Shown here piece by piece: positions 8,676-17,133 of a stretch of 64,000 nt of DNA (within the stretch, counting starts at the first letter, position 1; the number at the start of each line of letters is the position of its first letter). The position numbers and the translations under genes are program-made. The stretch comes from Pseudoxanthomonas sp. Root65 (GTDB lineage Bacteria > Pseudomonadota > Gammaproteobacteria > Xanthomonadales > Xanthomonadaceae), in contig NZ_LMHA01000003.1 in the NCBI RefSeq assembly GCF_001427635.1, forward strand, positions 438,479-502,478, written 5' to 3'. The notes under the pieces were generated by a model that was given only the letters and a program-made list of their open reading frames with translations, had not been told where the DNA came from and did not search any database.

Positions 8676-9296
8676 ATGGTCGTGGGCCAAAGAGTATTAA
8701 AGCTCGCGAGCTGTATGGCTGTGCTGGTCGCGGTACTTCTTCTTGGGTTTTACGTTTACCGAGCTACTCAGAGTCGGCAGCTGAGTCAGCAGCTAGCAAT
8801 CGAATCGCAGGCCATTGGTTCGGGTGAGGGTGTTCGCACGTTGCGCGACATCATGGGCTTAGCGCCGATGCGGCTTGACTGCACTCCAGGAGAGCTGCTG
8901 ATTTCGATGGCATACCTCAGATGCGATGTTGGAGGAAGCATCCAAGCGCGCATCCAGCCTGCTGGATTGGCAACTTATGAAGGGGCTGAGAGCAGCGGCT
9001 ATATATTGAATGGCGTCTACAGGGCACGGTACACACAGCGACTTTCTGCGTTACAGCGTGAACAATTGAGGCTATTGGTCCGCAAGTGGCCGAAGTTCGA
9101 TCCGGAAATGGAAGCGTCTCGCATGCTTCTCCTGAGCCGCAAGAACGCGATGCTAGTCTGTGAGGATGGGCGACTGTACGGTATCCCTGCTATGCGTGAT
9201 CTGCGTGGGGTCGAGCCGAAAGAAGAGCTCTTTCAGGTTCTTGAGGTCGCGCCGGCAAGAGATCCGGATGCTCGTGAGATTGTCTGCTTTCACTGA
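8676..9296 (+). CDS. Membrane-anchored protein of unknown function, AT-richer than its neighbours
   Basis: A 206-residue protein with one N-terminal hydrophobic segment (about residues 8-28, LKLASCMAVLVAVLLLGFYV), probably a membrane anchor with the rest in the periplasm. I do not recognise a family. Its codon use differs clearly from its neighbours: many codons end in A or T and AGT, TTA and TTG are frequent, whereas the flanking genes are strongly GC-ended. This points to recent acquisition. It starts 13 bases after the reductase and ends just before a GTAG repeat. Confidence 0.65.
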   Translation: MVVGQRVLKLASCMAVLVAVLLLGFYVYRATQSRQLSQQLAIESQAIGSGEGVRTLRDIMGLAPMRLDCTPGELLISMAYLRCDVGGSIQARIQPAGLATYEGAESSGYILNGVYRARYTQRLSALQREQLRLLVRKWPKFDPEMEASRMLLLSRKNAMLVCEDGRLYGIPAMRDLRGVEPKEELFQVLEVAPARDPDAREIVCFH

Positions 9297-9300
9297 AGAC

Positions 9301-9322
9301 AGCGAAGCAAGCTCCGCTCTAC
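9301..9322 (-). repeat. GTAG palindromic repeat supplying the globin stop codon
   Basis: On the minus strand GTAG is followed by AGCGGAGC-TT-GCTTCGCT, nearly the same element as at 5523. The TAG of its GTAG head is the in-frame stop codon of the truncated hemoglobin gene. Confidence 0.75.
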
Positions 9323-9747
9323 GCATCCTGGGTGTCCGCCCACCGTAGTGGCACCGCCTGCAGGTTCCGCATATGCAGCGCCAGCGGTTCGATCCTCGAC
9401 CACAGGAACTCGCGCAGTTCCGCGTCTTCGATCGTCTCGACCATCGCGCCATGGAAGCAGGCCAGCCAGCCGCTGGCTTCCTCCATGCCGATCCGGAAGG
9501 GCAGGTGGCGGGCGCGCAGCATCGGGGCGCCGTGCTTCTGCGTGAACAACGGCGGCCCGCCGAGCCAGCCACTGAGGAACTCGAACAGCTTCTGCTCGCT
9601 GCCGTCGAGGGAGATCGGATGCTGCGCGCGCACCGCGGCGGCTTCCGGCAACGTGTCCATCAGCGCATACATGCGCTGGGTCATCCGGCGCAGGCCGGCT
9701 TCGCCGCCGATGCGGGCGTAAGGCGTGGGAGCAGCTGGATCGTTCAT
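9319..9747 (-). CDS. Group II truncated hemoglobin
   Basis: A 142-residue heme protein of the TrHbO type, expected to bind oxygen or nitric oxide in the cytoplasm. The family block GWLGGPPLFTQKHG followed by LRARHLPF is present, with proximal His F8 at residue 81. The C-terminal FLWSRIEPLALHMRN is also typical. The last codon runs into a GTAG repeat that provides the TAG stop, so the natural C terminus may have been altered slightly by insertion of the repeat. It is transcribed alone on the minus strand. Confidence 0.88.
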   Translation of the reverse strand: MNDPAAPTPYARIGGEAGLRRMTQRMYALMDTLPEAAAVRAQHPISLDGSEQKLFEFLSGWLGGPPLFTQKHGAPMLRARHLPFRIGMEEASGWLACFHGAMVETIEDAELREFLWSRIEPLALHMRNLQAVPLRWADTQDA

Positions 9748-9828
9748 CGGATCGGGAGGTGGGGCGACGGCGGCAGGATCATCCTGCAGCGCTGCCCCGG
9801 TGCACAGCGACGGAGTGTCGCGGCGGCA

Positions 9829-10782
9829 TCACATCGTCTTGCACTGGCGCCAGCGCACCGGCTCGCTGCTGCCCGGCGGCGGATTGAGCTGTACGCGGCT
9901 CGCGCGGAGGGCGGGGTAGCGTTCCAGCTCCAGACAGATCCACGGCCAGATCTCCTTCTCGCTGGCCGTGCGGTCGACGCTCAGTGTCAGCTTGGTCTGC
10001 CAGACGCCGCGGGTGATGCCGGGTGTCTTCGACAGCGCCTTGAGGACATCGCGCATCTGCGCTTCCAGTTCTTCCTGGGTGGGTTCGCGGAAGCTTTCCT
10101 GCGGAACGGCGGGCGTCGCCGGTGCCGCCGCCGGGGCAGGGCGTGCCATGGTGGCGGCAGAGGCGGGTTCTGCGTCCTCGCGGACCGTGGGGTAGGCGTT
10201 CGACCAGACGGCCATCGCCAACGCGCCCAGGGTCACCGCGCCCAGCCATGAGATGCCCGTATGGCGCTTGGCGCGGCTGGTGGCGTAGTGGGCGATCTGC
10301 TCACGCAGGGCGGGCTCGATCAGGAAACGCACTTCCGGCCACAGGCGGGGGCCGTCGAGCAGTTCGATGCTGGTGCCCTGCGCGGCGTCGCGACCTTCCT
10401 TCTCGACCTTGCCTTCGGTGGCAAGGATGCCGCCACGTGCGGCGCCCAGGCGGATGCTGGCCGCCAGCTCCTGTACCGGTGCCGCGGCGATGCGGTAGGC
10501 CGAACCATGCTTGCAGGACAGCAACCAGCGTTCTTCGCCCCGGGCGAGCACGAAGGTCGACTGCGGTTCGCGCGAATCCTGCTGGTCCGGCGTCGCCTCC
10601 ACCAGGCCCCGGCGTTCCATCGCGGCCAGCACGAGCTTGGAAAATTCGCGCCAGCGCAGTCCGGACAGTGCGTGCAGTCCATACGACATTTCGTCGTGGG
10701 GGCGGCGGATCAGCCAGAGATAAACCGTGGCGGCGGTGCCGCTCACAATGGTGACGGCCAAGCCGATGAGCCAGATGGACAT
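9829..10782 (-). CDS. Membrane protein with an Mrr-like restriction-endonuclease-fold domain
   Basis: A 317-residue protein. It has an N-terminal membrane segment (about 3-25) and a second one near 178-197. Between them is a domain resembling the Mrr/restriction endonuclease fold, with LRWREFSKLVLAAMERRGL and a WLLSCKHG strand of the Q/E-x-K type. Proteins of this design are widespread in Xanthomonadaceae; they are not proven restriction enzymes and no methyltransferase lies nearby. The C-terminal region after a Pro/Ala-rich linker is unknown and is probably periplasmic. The leader upstream (10783-11023) contains long hairpins. Confidence 0.7.
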   Translation of the reverse strand: MSIWLIGLAVTIVSGTAATVYLWLIRRPHDEMSYGLHALSGLRWREFSKLVLAAMERRGLVEATPDQQDSREPQSTFVLARGEERWLLSCKHGSAYRIAAAPVQELAASIRLGAARGGILATEGKVEKEGRDAAQGTSIELLDGPRLWPEVRFLIEPALREQIAHYATSRAKRHTGISWLGAVTLGALAMAVWSNAYPTVREDAEPASAATMARPAPAAAPATPAVPQESFREPTQEELEAQMRDVLKALSKTPGITRGVWQTKLTLSVDRTASEKEIWPWICLELERYPALRASRVQLNPPPGSSEPVRWRQCKTM

Positions 10783-10883
10783 GCGTCGCGGATGCGTTGT
10801 TGTTATTAGACCCGCGATTCTACCGGGCCGCCCCTGTACGTGTCTGTGTTCGATGGGAACAGGGGGGCGGCAGGCCGAGGAAG

Positions 10884-10945
10884 CGCCCGCCAGTCCGAAG
10901 CCGTAAGGGGAGGGGAGCAAACGAACTTCGATGGACTGGCGGGCG
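10884..10945. repeat. Long hairpin in the leader of the Mrr-like gene
   Basis: CGCCCGCCAGTCC at 10884 and its exact complement at 10933 form a 13-bp stem; inside, GAAG/CTTC can extend it. In the minus-strand RNA the loop exposes CTCCCCTCCCCTTA. A second GC-rich stem (GCCGCCCC/GGGGCGGC) follows downstream on the same strand. This is a structured leader or a small RNA; no U-tract terminator is visible. Confidence 0.5.
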
Positions 10946-11023
10946 GAATGATTGTTACGTCATTCGATGTTGCCGCGCAACAAATTTTTATTCAGAAAAG
11001 CGCTTGAAAAACCGTGTGCAACC

Positions 11024-11587
11024 TTATGGTGCAGCCTTCTTGCGCGGTGCACGTTTCGCGGGCGTTTTCTTCGCTGCGGGCGTCGATTTCTTGACGCTGG
11101 CGGCCTTGCGCGGACGCGCGGTGCGGGCCGTCTTGGCCGCCGGCGCACCGCCGAGCTTGCGCAGTTCGGCATTCAGCGCATCCACGCGATCGATCAGTGC
11201 GGAGAGATCCTCGCGGCTGGGGACTTCCAGACGGCGCAGGGCACGGTGCACGCGCTCCTCGAAGACCTTCTCCAGGCGGTCCCAGGTATCTGAGGCGCGC
11301 TCGCGCGCCTGGCCGACCGTGGTCTCGACCGCGTCACGCATGGCCTGGGCCTTGCCGCCGGCGGCCTTGCGCGTGAGGTGTTCCAGTGACAGGCCTTCCT
11401 TCACCAGCGTTTCGAACAGCTTGGTGCCTTCGGCCTGCGCCCGCCCGAAGGCACCCACGCCGGCCAGCCACACCTGCTGCGCCGATTCGCCCAGGCGCTT
11501 GGACATCTGTTCGGCCTGCGCCTGCAGGTCCTCGTTCTTGGAAGCGGAAGCGGTCTTCTTGCGTGCGGATTTCTTCAGCGTGGCCAT
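11024..11587 (-). CDS. Phasin-like polyhydroxyalkanoate granule-associated protein
   Basis: A 187-residue protein. After a basic N terminus (MATLKKSARKK) comes the phasin-type block AQQVWLAGVGAFGRAQAEGT, then a long amphipathic/coiled-coil helix, then a basic Lys/Ala/Pro-rich tail. Phasins cover storage granules and can recruit other proteins. The start at 11587 fits the family. It lies 94 bases downstream of a patatin-like protein on the same strand and near a second granule-related protein (13734), so these genes probably serve one granule-related function. A paralogue lies at 3565. Confidence 0.85.
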   Translation of the reverse strand: MATLKKSARKKTASASKNEDLQAQAEQMSKRLGESAQQVWLAGVGAFGRAQAEGTKLFETLVKEGLSLEHLTRKAAGGKAQAMRDAVETTVGQARERASDTWDRLEKVFEERVHRALRRLEVPSREDLSALIDRVDALNAELRKLGGAPAAKTARTARPRKAASVKKSTPAAKKTPAKRAPRKKAAP

Positions 11588-11681
11588 GGCGTTCCGTCGT
11601 TGGATGAAGGGGTGAGTGCGGGCCAGAATCGACGCCGCGTCTAGAGTTTTCACACCAGCCGGTGAGGCCGCCGTGAGCGGA

Positions 11682-12926
11682 TCACGTGCGGCGGGCGGCC
11701 CGGCGGCGCGATACCAACTGGTCCACGTCGTCCAGCGCGCGACGCAGTCGGGCGGTGGTTTCGGTCATGCGCGGCATGACGTCCAGCCCATCGAGGATGG
11801 AACGGTGGCGGTCGTTGACGATGTCCTCGTTGTAGCGGATGCCGTGCGCGGCCAGCATCGGCTTGAGCACCGCGGCGCGCTTGCGCAGGTCCGCCAGCGT
11901 GTTGCGGTAGGCCAGTTGGCAGACGCGGTGGCGCGAGGAGAAGCTGAAGAGGTTGGTGAAGAACAGCTCGCTGTCGTCGGCGTTGGGCTCGAACACCAAC
12001 TGGTCGATGTCCGGGTAACGGTGCGGATACTTTTCCATGCCGATCTGCATGCGCGACTGCAGCAGCGTGCGCAGCGTCTGCGACAGCACGGCCGGCAGTC
12101 CGCCGCTGGCCAGCCCGACCTGTTCGGCCTCGTCCGCCTGCGGCGTGGCCTGGTTGGCATCGAACGGCACCAGCGGGTTGATGCCGATCATCAGGTCGAT
12201 GCCGCGGTCCAGTACCGTGCTCGCATGCATCGTGCGGCGCAGGGCGCCGTCGAGGAAATGCCGGCCGCCTATCTCCACCGGCGGGTACAGGCCGGGCAGT
12301 GCGGAACTGGCCTGCACGGCGCGCGAGATGGGAATGTCGTCCCAGCCTTCCTCGCCGAAGCGCACCGTCTCGCCGCTGTCCAGGTCCACCGCCACCACGA
12401 ACAGGTCGGCGTCCAGCGTGCGGAAATCGTTGCTGCGGCCGCGCCGGTTGAAGATGTCGCGCAGGAAGCGCTCCACTTCCTCGTTGTCGAAGATGCCGGT
12501 GGGCACCAGACCGCCGAAGCGCAGGAACAGGTCCGACCAGCGCGTGGCGCGGCGGGGATTGCGCATCAGCCGCGACAGCCAGTCGGCATACAGCCCCGGC
12601 AGGGTGGCCGCCCGCCGCAGGTATTCGCCCACATTGGGTCGCAGGAAGGTCTCGGGACGGAATTCGGCATCGTCGCTGGTGCCGGTGATGAAGATGCGGC
12701 ACATCTCGGCCGTGCCCATCCGGTTGGCCAGTCCGGCAGCCAGGAAAGCCCCCGAGCTGACGCCCACGTAGCAATCCATCCGGGTCAGGTCCAGACCGTC
12801 CAGCGCTTCATCCAGCGCACGCAGTGCGCCCAGTTCGTACATCCCGCCGATGGGTCCGCCGCCGGCGATGGCCAGCCCGATCTTGCCGTTGTGGCCCCGT
12901 TGCCGCGCGCTGTGGATCGAAAGCAT
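11682..12926 (-). CDS. Patatin-like phospholipase
   Basis: A 414-residue alpha/beta lipid acyl hydrolase of the patatin family. The oxyanion motif (AIAGGGPIGGMYELGA), the nucleophile elbow GVSSG and the DGA motif with the catalytic Asp (HFLDGALRR) are all present, so a Ser-Asp dyad is expected to be active. There is no signal peptide; it is probably cytoplasmic or peripheral. The substrate may be phospholipid or, given the neighbouring phasin genes, the lipid or polyester of storage granules; the latter is inference from context only. Confidence 0.88.
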   Translation of the reverse strand: MLSIHSARQRGHNGKIGLAIAGGGPIGGMYELGALRALDEALDGLDLTRMDCYVGVSSGAFLAAGLANRMGTAEMCRIFITGTSDDAEFRPETFLRPNVGEYLRRAATLPGLYADWLSRLMRNPRRATRWSDLFLRFGGLVPTGIFDNEEVERFLRDIFNRRGRSNDFRTLDADLFVVAVDLDSGETVRFGEEGWDDIPISRAVQASSALPGLYPPVEIGGRHFLDGALRRTMHASTVLDRGIDLMIGINPLVPFDANQATPQADEAEQVGLASGGLPAVLSQTLRTLLQSRMQIGMEKYPHRYPDIDQLVFEPNADDSELFFTNLFSFSSRHRVCQLAYRNTLADLRKRAAVLKPMLAAHGIRYNEDIVNDRHRSILDGLDVMPRMTETTARLRRALDDVDQLVSRRRAARRT

Positions 12927-13004
12927 GTACTACCCGTGGTGACCTTGCCGCCCGAGTGTAGCCGACCGGTCGCCGGGTTGCGGTGGTCGCACCCGGTCCG
13001 GATC

Positions 13005-13730
13005 ATGGCGACCATGGCCCGAGCAAATCCGTTGATAGAACGCGTGGGCAGGCGCCTGGCCTGGCACCAGGCCGCGCACGACCCCGACCACGAGCCGCGC
13101 AACCGGCTGCGCTGGCTGCCCGAGGTCCGGCGCTGGCAGGCGGCGCGGCTGGAAGCCAGCTTCGCGCATTTCCTGAACGACCCGAAGCGGCGCGCGGCGG
13201 CGATGTTCTTCCTCACCGACGTCTACGGCGACCACGACTTCAGCGGGCGCGACGCCAACGTCGCCAAGGTGATGCCGATGATGCAGCGCCTGCTGCCCGG
13301 TGCCGTATTGGAAACCGTCGCCCATGGCATCGAACTGGGCGTGCTGACCCATGCCCTGGACATGCGCATGGCCGAGGCGCTGCACCGGCTGGCGCCGAAC
13401 CGCCGCAAGCTGGACGCCGACCTGTACGGCAAGGCCTATCGTGAGGTGGGCCTGCCGCGCCTGCGCGGGCACCAGATCGACCTGATCGCGGAGGTCGGTG
13501 TGGGCCTGGCGCGGGCGGTGAAGACGCCGGGCGTGGCCACGCTGCTCAAGCTGTCGCGCGGACCGGCCAAGGCGACCGGTCTGGGCGAGCTGCAGGGATT
13601 CCTGGAGCGGGGTTTCGCTGCCTTCGCCGCCCTTGGCGATGGCAAGGCGTTCGTGCGCGACATCGAGCGTGCGGAACGTGCGGTATCGCGCCGGCTGTTC
13701 GCCTCCGACCCGGATCCGTTCCGCGACTGA
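13005..13730 (+). CDS. Conserved protein of unknown function
   Basis: A 241-residue, arginine-rich, largely helical protein without a signal peptide. I do not recognise a named family. A distinctive block reads FFLTDVYGDHDFSGRD, followed by a helical region and VLETVAHGIELGVLTHALDM. It starts at 13005 (MATMARANPL; ATG at 13014 is an alternative) and is divergent from the patatin gene with 78 bases between. It ends 3 bases before the convergent PHA-family gene. Its place among granule-related genes hints at a shared process, without direct evidence. Confidence 0.72.
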   Translation: MATMARANPLIERVGRRLAWHQAAHDPDHEPRNRLRWLPEVRRWQAARLEASFAHFLNDPKRRAAAMFFLTDVYGDHDFSGRDANVAKVMPMMQRLLPGAVLETVAHGIELGVLTHALDMRMAEALHRLAPNRRKLDADLYGKAYREVGLPRLRGHQIDLIAEVGVGLARAVKTPGVATLLKLSRGPAKATGLGELQGFLERGFAAFAALGDGKAFVRDIERAERAVSRRLFASDPDPFRD

Positions 13731-13733
13731 GCC

Positions 13734-14009
13734 CTAGTCGAACTTCTCGCTCAGCACCCGGCGGATCTCGGCTTCGATCGGCCCCTTCATCGCCGAGAGC
13801 AGGAAGCCCAGGTTGGCGGTGACCCGCAGCTTGTCGGCGAGCAGGGCGATGGTGCCGTCCACGCCGGAGCGGCTGAATTTCAGCGTGTCGCCGTCCCAGC
13901 CGTACTCCATGTCGAAGCGCTCGGCCAGTTTCTTGGCCACGCCTTCGACGGCCTTGCGCGCCTGCGCGGGCGTCTTGGAATGCGGGTGCTGGATATCGAT
14001 GCTGGCCAT
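13734..14009 (-). CDS. Polyhydroxyalkanoic-acid-system family protein
   Basis: A 91-residue protein of the small family found in polyhydroxyalkanoate gene regions: MASIDIQHPHSKTPAQAR, a predicted helix AVEGVAKKLAERF, then YGWDGDTLKFSRSGVDGTI. The family is short and has no known catalytic activity. It is placed near the phasin and patatin genes, which supports a link with granules. The start at 14009 gives the usual length. Confidence 0.82.
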   Translation of the reverse strand: MASIDIQHPHSKTPAQARKAVEGVAKKLAERFDMEYGWDGDTLKFSRSGVDGTIALLADKLRVTANLGFLLSAMKGPIEAEIRRVLSEKFD

Positions 14010-14108
14010 GCGCGGGCTCCGGTGACGGGCCGCCATTCTGCGCGGCGACGCGTGAAGATGCCAAGCCGGGGCTGCCGGTCCCACGCCAACCTGCTAGGCT
14101 CCCGTCGC

Positions 14109-14912
14109 GTGCAGAACCTCAGACTTCATTTCAGCAACCGCCCCGCGCCGGACCGGCCGCTCACCACCGGTGTGCACCGCATCGTGCGCGAGGCCACCGG
14201 CACGATCGGCGTCGGGGACGCCCTGCAGGGCGCGCTGCTCGCGCAGATCTGCGTGGACCGGCGTGGCCTGTGGCTGCAGGTGGCGAACGGCATGCGTGGC
14301 GTGCACATCAATGGCCGCCCGGTCAGGCGCATGGCGGTGTTGCGGCCCGGCGACGCGGTGTTCGTGGAAGGCGTGGAATTGCTGCTGCAATCCGGCTACG
14401 CATCGGCGGCCGACCTGCGCGACAGTGATGCCGGCCAGGGCGACATGCGGGTGGTCCTGCGTGGCCTGGGCGGCAAGTACCACGGCAAGAGCGTGTCGCT
14501 GGAGCAGCCGCGCGTGGTGGGCCGCGCCCGCGATGCCCACATCCGCATCGACGACCCCGGCTTCGCCGAACGGCATGCGCGCCTGGAGCTGCGCGGCGAG
14601 CGCGTGCTGCTGCGCGATCTGGGATCGGTGGAGGGGACGCGGGTGAACGGCGTGCCCGTGCGTGACGCATTGCTGGTGGCCGGCGACCAGATCGTGTTCG
14701 ATGCCCAGCATCGCTTCGTGCTCGAAGTGCCGTGGGCGCCCAGCGCGAAACTGGAGGATGCCGCCCCGATGGACGACGCCGGCACCACGCCCGTAGACGG
14801 CGCCACGCCGACCCGGCCGGCCTCGTCGATGCTGCGCTGGCCCTGGCTGTTGCTGGCGGCGCTGCTGATGGCGGGCGCGCTCAGCGCGCTGCTGCTGTTC
14901 GGCGCGGGCTGA
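14109..14912 (+). CDS. FHA-domain membrane protein
   Basis: A 267-residue protein starting with GTG at 14109. A forkhead-associated domain, which binds phosphothreonine peptides, is clear at about residues 135-190: VVGRARDAHIRIDDPGFAER, then HARLEL, GSVEGTRVNG. The region before it may be a second, degenerate FHA-like fold (HINGRPVRRMAVLRPGDAVF). The C terminus has one membrane helix (WPWLLLAALLMAGALSALLL). It is probably a phosphorylation-dependent scaffold, although no kinase gene lies in the window. It overlaps the convergent msrQ gene by 32 bases. Confidence 0.82.
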   Translation: MQNLRLHFSNRPAPDRPLTTGVHRIVREATGTIGVGDALQGALLAQICVDRRGLWLQVANGMRGVHINGRPVRRMAVLRPGDAVFVEGVELLLQSGYASAADLRDSDAGQGDMRVVLRGLGGKYHGKSVSLEQPRVVGRARDAHIRIDDPGFAERHARLELRGERVLLRDLGSVEGTRVNGVPVRDALLVAGDQIVFDAQHRFVLEVPWAPSAKLEDAAPMDDAGTTPVDGATPTRPASSMLRWPWLLLAALLMAGALSALLLFGAG

Positions 14913-15510
14913 ACTTCTTCCAGACACGCCAGCCGAGCAGGACCGCCAGGATGGCGGCATACAGCAGCGGCTCGCGGATGTCCGACTTCACCAGCCACCA
15001 GAAGTGCAGCACCGCCAGCACGCCGATGGCGTAGACGAGTTTGTGCAACTGGCCCCAGCGGCGGCCGAGCCGGCGCATCCAGCCCTGCGTCGAGGTGATG
15101 GCCAGCGGCACCAGCAGCAGCCAGGCGGCGAAACCGACGGTGATGTAGGGCCGCTTGACGATCTCCTCGAAGATCTGCGTCCAGTAGCCGCGCAGGTCCA
15201 GGCCCAGATACACGGCCAAGTGCAGGCTGGCGTAGAAGAACGCGTACAGCCCCAGCATGCGCCGGAAGCGCAGCAGCACGGACTGCCCGGTCAGCTGGCG
15301 CAACGGCGTGATGGCCAGCGCGATCATCAGCATCCGCAGCGCCCACAGCCCGGTGCGATGCTCGATTTCCGCCACCGGATCGGCCCCCAGCGCATCGCTG
15401 CCGTGCTGCCAGACGTCGTAGAACTGACAGGCCAGGATGGCCAGCGGGGTCAGCGCAAGCGCATGGACCAGGGTCTTGGCGGCGATCAGGCGCGGGGAGG
15501 TCTTGGGCAT
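14881..15510 (-). CDS. msrQ: MsrQ heme-binding membrane subunit of methionine sulfoxide reductase
   Basis: A 209-residue inner-membrane b-type cytochrome with about six membrane helices and the conserved histidines of the YedZ/MsrQ family (ASLHLAVYL, RWGQLHKLVYAIGVLAVLHF). It passes electrons from the quinone pool or flavin to MsrP, which repairs oxidised methionine in periplasmic proteins. MsrP is encoded upstream on the same strand, but 482 bases separate the genes and this gap holds an array of repeats. Confidence 0.9.
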   Translation of the reverse strand: MPKTSPRLIAAKTLVHALALTPLAILACQFYDVWQHGSDALGADPVAEIEHRTGLWALRMLMIALAITPLRQLTGQSVLLRFRRMLGLYAFFYASLHLAVYLGLDLRGYWTQIFEEIVKRPYITVGFAAWLLLVPLAITSTQGWMRRLGRRWGQLHKLVYAIGVLAVLHFWWLVKSDIREPLLYAAILAVLLGWRVWKKFSPRRTAAAR

Positions 15511-15614
15511 GCGGGATGGGATCGGTGTCGGTATCGGAAAGGGATGATGTCAGGAGAGGGACGACGTCGGCGGCTGCGGGTCCGGGTGCCGAGGGTGGTG
15601 GCCCCGTCCCAGCG

Positions 15615-15880
15615 CCCTTCGTGCCGAACCCGTCGAGAAGCCGTCCGTGGTGAGCCGTCGAGGAGCCGTTCGTGGTGAGCCTGTCGAGGCTCCGTGCCGG
15701 GTGAGCCTGTCGAGGTCCCGTTCGTGGTGAGCTTGTCGAGGTCCCGTTCGTGGTGAGCTTGTCGAACCACGCTCTTGGCGGAAAGCCTGAGCGTCGGCCT
15801 CGAAAAGCGTGGTTCGACAGGCTCACCACGAGCGGAATGGGAAATCATCACGCAATGAGTTGAAGCTCACCACGAACGGA
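15615..15880. repeat. 26-bp tandem array with inverted copies between msrP and msrQ
   Basis: About six imperfect copies of CCGTTCGTGGTGAGCYTGTC plus a few bases follow one another with a 25-26-bp period from 15615 to about 15770. Two copies in the opposite orientation lie at 15806-15835 and 15859-15880. The outer inverted copies can form a long stem. The same unit occurs as a simple inverted pair at 21945-22047. The remaining part of 15511-15992 shows no gene. Confidence 0.85.
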
Positions 15881-15992
15881 GTGGGCGCTCACCCCTGCCA
15901 TACCCGGGTGACAGGGCACCCCACGCGGACCGCGAACGGCGTTGCCATGCCACCCCCCGCACAGCCGCAGCACGCGTTCTCCGGACGCGCGC

Positions 15993-16961
15993 TCAATACC
16001 ACTTCTTCAGGTCCATGCCGGTGTACAGCGACGCCACCTGGTCGGCATAGCCGTTGAACGCACGCGTGGGGATGCGTTCGGCGAACAGCTTGCTCTGCGT
16101 GCCGGCGATGCGCCGCTCGGTCTTCTGGCTCCAGCGCGGATGGTCGACGTTCGGATTGACGTTGGAGAAGAACCCGTACTCCGAGGGCTGCAGGTCGTGC
16201 CAGGCGGTCTCGGGCATCTTCTCGACGAACTTGATCTCCACGATCGACTTGATGCTCTTGAAGCCGTACTTCCACGGCACCACCAGCCGCAGCGGCGCAC
16301 CGTTCTGTTGCGGCAGCGGCTTGCCGTACAGGCCGGTCGCCAGCAGGGTCAGCGGATGCATGGCCTCGTCGATGCGCAGGCCTTCGCGGTAGGGCCAGTT
16401 GATCGAGCGGTAACGCACCCCCGGCATCTGCACCGGATCGGCTAGCGTGGTGAAGGCCACGTACTTGGCCTTGGACGTGGGCTGGAACTTCTTCAACACG
16501 TCGCCCAGCGGCACGCCCAGCCACGGGATCACCATCGACCAGCCCTCCACGCAGCGCAGGCGGTAGATGCGCTCCTCGGGCGTGAGCCCCTTGATCAGGT
16601 CCTCCAGCGCGATCTTGCCGGGCTTGGCGCATTCGCCGCCCACCACCACCGACCACGGCGAGGTCTTCAGGGTCTTGCGCGCGTTGGACGGGTCGGCCTT
16701 GCCGGTGCCGAACTCGTAGAAGTTGTTGTACGTGCTGACATCCTCGAACCGGGTCAGCGTCTCGGTGGTGCGGAAGCCGGACCGCGCCTGTTCCGGCGTC
16801 ACCGTGATCTTCGGCGGCGGCGGGGGTTCGGCCTCGGCGCAACCGGCCAAGGCCAGTGCGGGTGCGGCGGCGAAGGCCTGCAGCAGGCGGCGACGCTCCA
16901 GATAGACACGCTCGTCGGTGACGTGGGAGGCGGGAATCCGCAGGACATCGCGCAAGGACAT
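15993..16961 (-). CDS. msrP: MsrP molybdopterin-dependent methionine sulfoxide reductase
   Basis: A 322-residue periplasmic catalytic subunit. The N terminus has a Tat signal ([20 protein letters not shown]), fitting a cofactor-containing protein exported folded. The molybdenum ligand Cys is in [10 protein letters not shown]. The blocks [11 protein letters not shown] and [14 protein letters not shown] are family hallmarks. It reduces methionine sulfoxide in envelope proteins with electrons from MsrQ. Length matches the family. It is the first gene of the msrPQ pair. Confidence 0.94.
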   Translation of the reverse strand: MSLRDVLRIPASHVTDERVYLERRRLLQAFAAAPALALAGCAEAEPPPPPKITVTPEQARSGFRTTETLTRFEDVSTYNNFYEFGTGKADPSNARKTLKTSPWSVVVGGECAKPGKIALEDLIKGLTPEERIYRLRCVEGWSMVIPWLGVPLGDVLKKFQPTSKAKYVAFTTLADPVQMPGVRYRSINWPYREGLRIDEAMHPLTLLATGLYGKPLPQQNGAPLRLVVPWKYGFKSIKSIVEIKFVEKMPETAWHDLQPSEYGFFSNVNPNVDHPRWSQKTERRIAGTQSKLFAERIPTRAFNGYADQVASLYTGMDLKKWY

Positions 16962-17133
16962 GGAAGGGTTTCCTCGGAGGGCGGTGGTTCGACCCGGGCA
17001 TGCGGCATTGGTTCACCGGCCGGGCGCATACAAGGTAGTACGCCAGCGATGAAGAAAAGGATGCGCCCGGCGCTGGTTGCCCCTGCAACTGATGCGCTGC
17101 GGCATACTACGGCCCTTCTTGTTCAGGTGCCCC

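Noticed and set aside
9829..10782. Restriction-modification system
   Set aside because: The Mrr-like domain is in a membrane protein and no methyltransferase or specificity gene is nearby.
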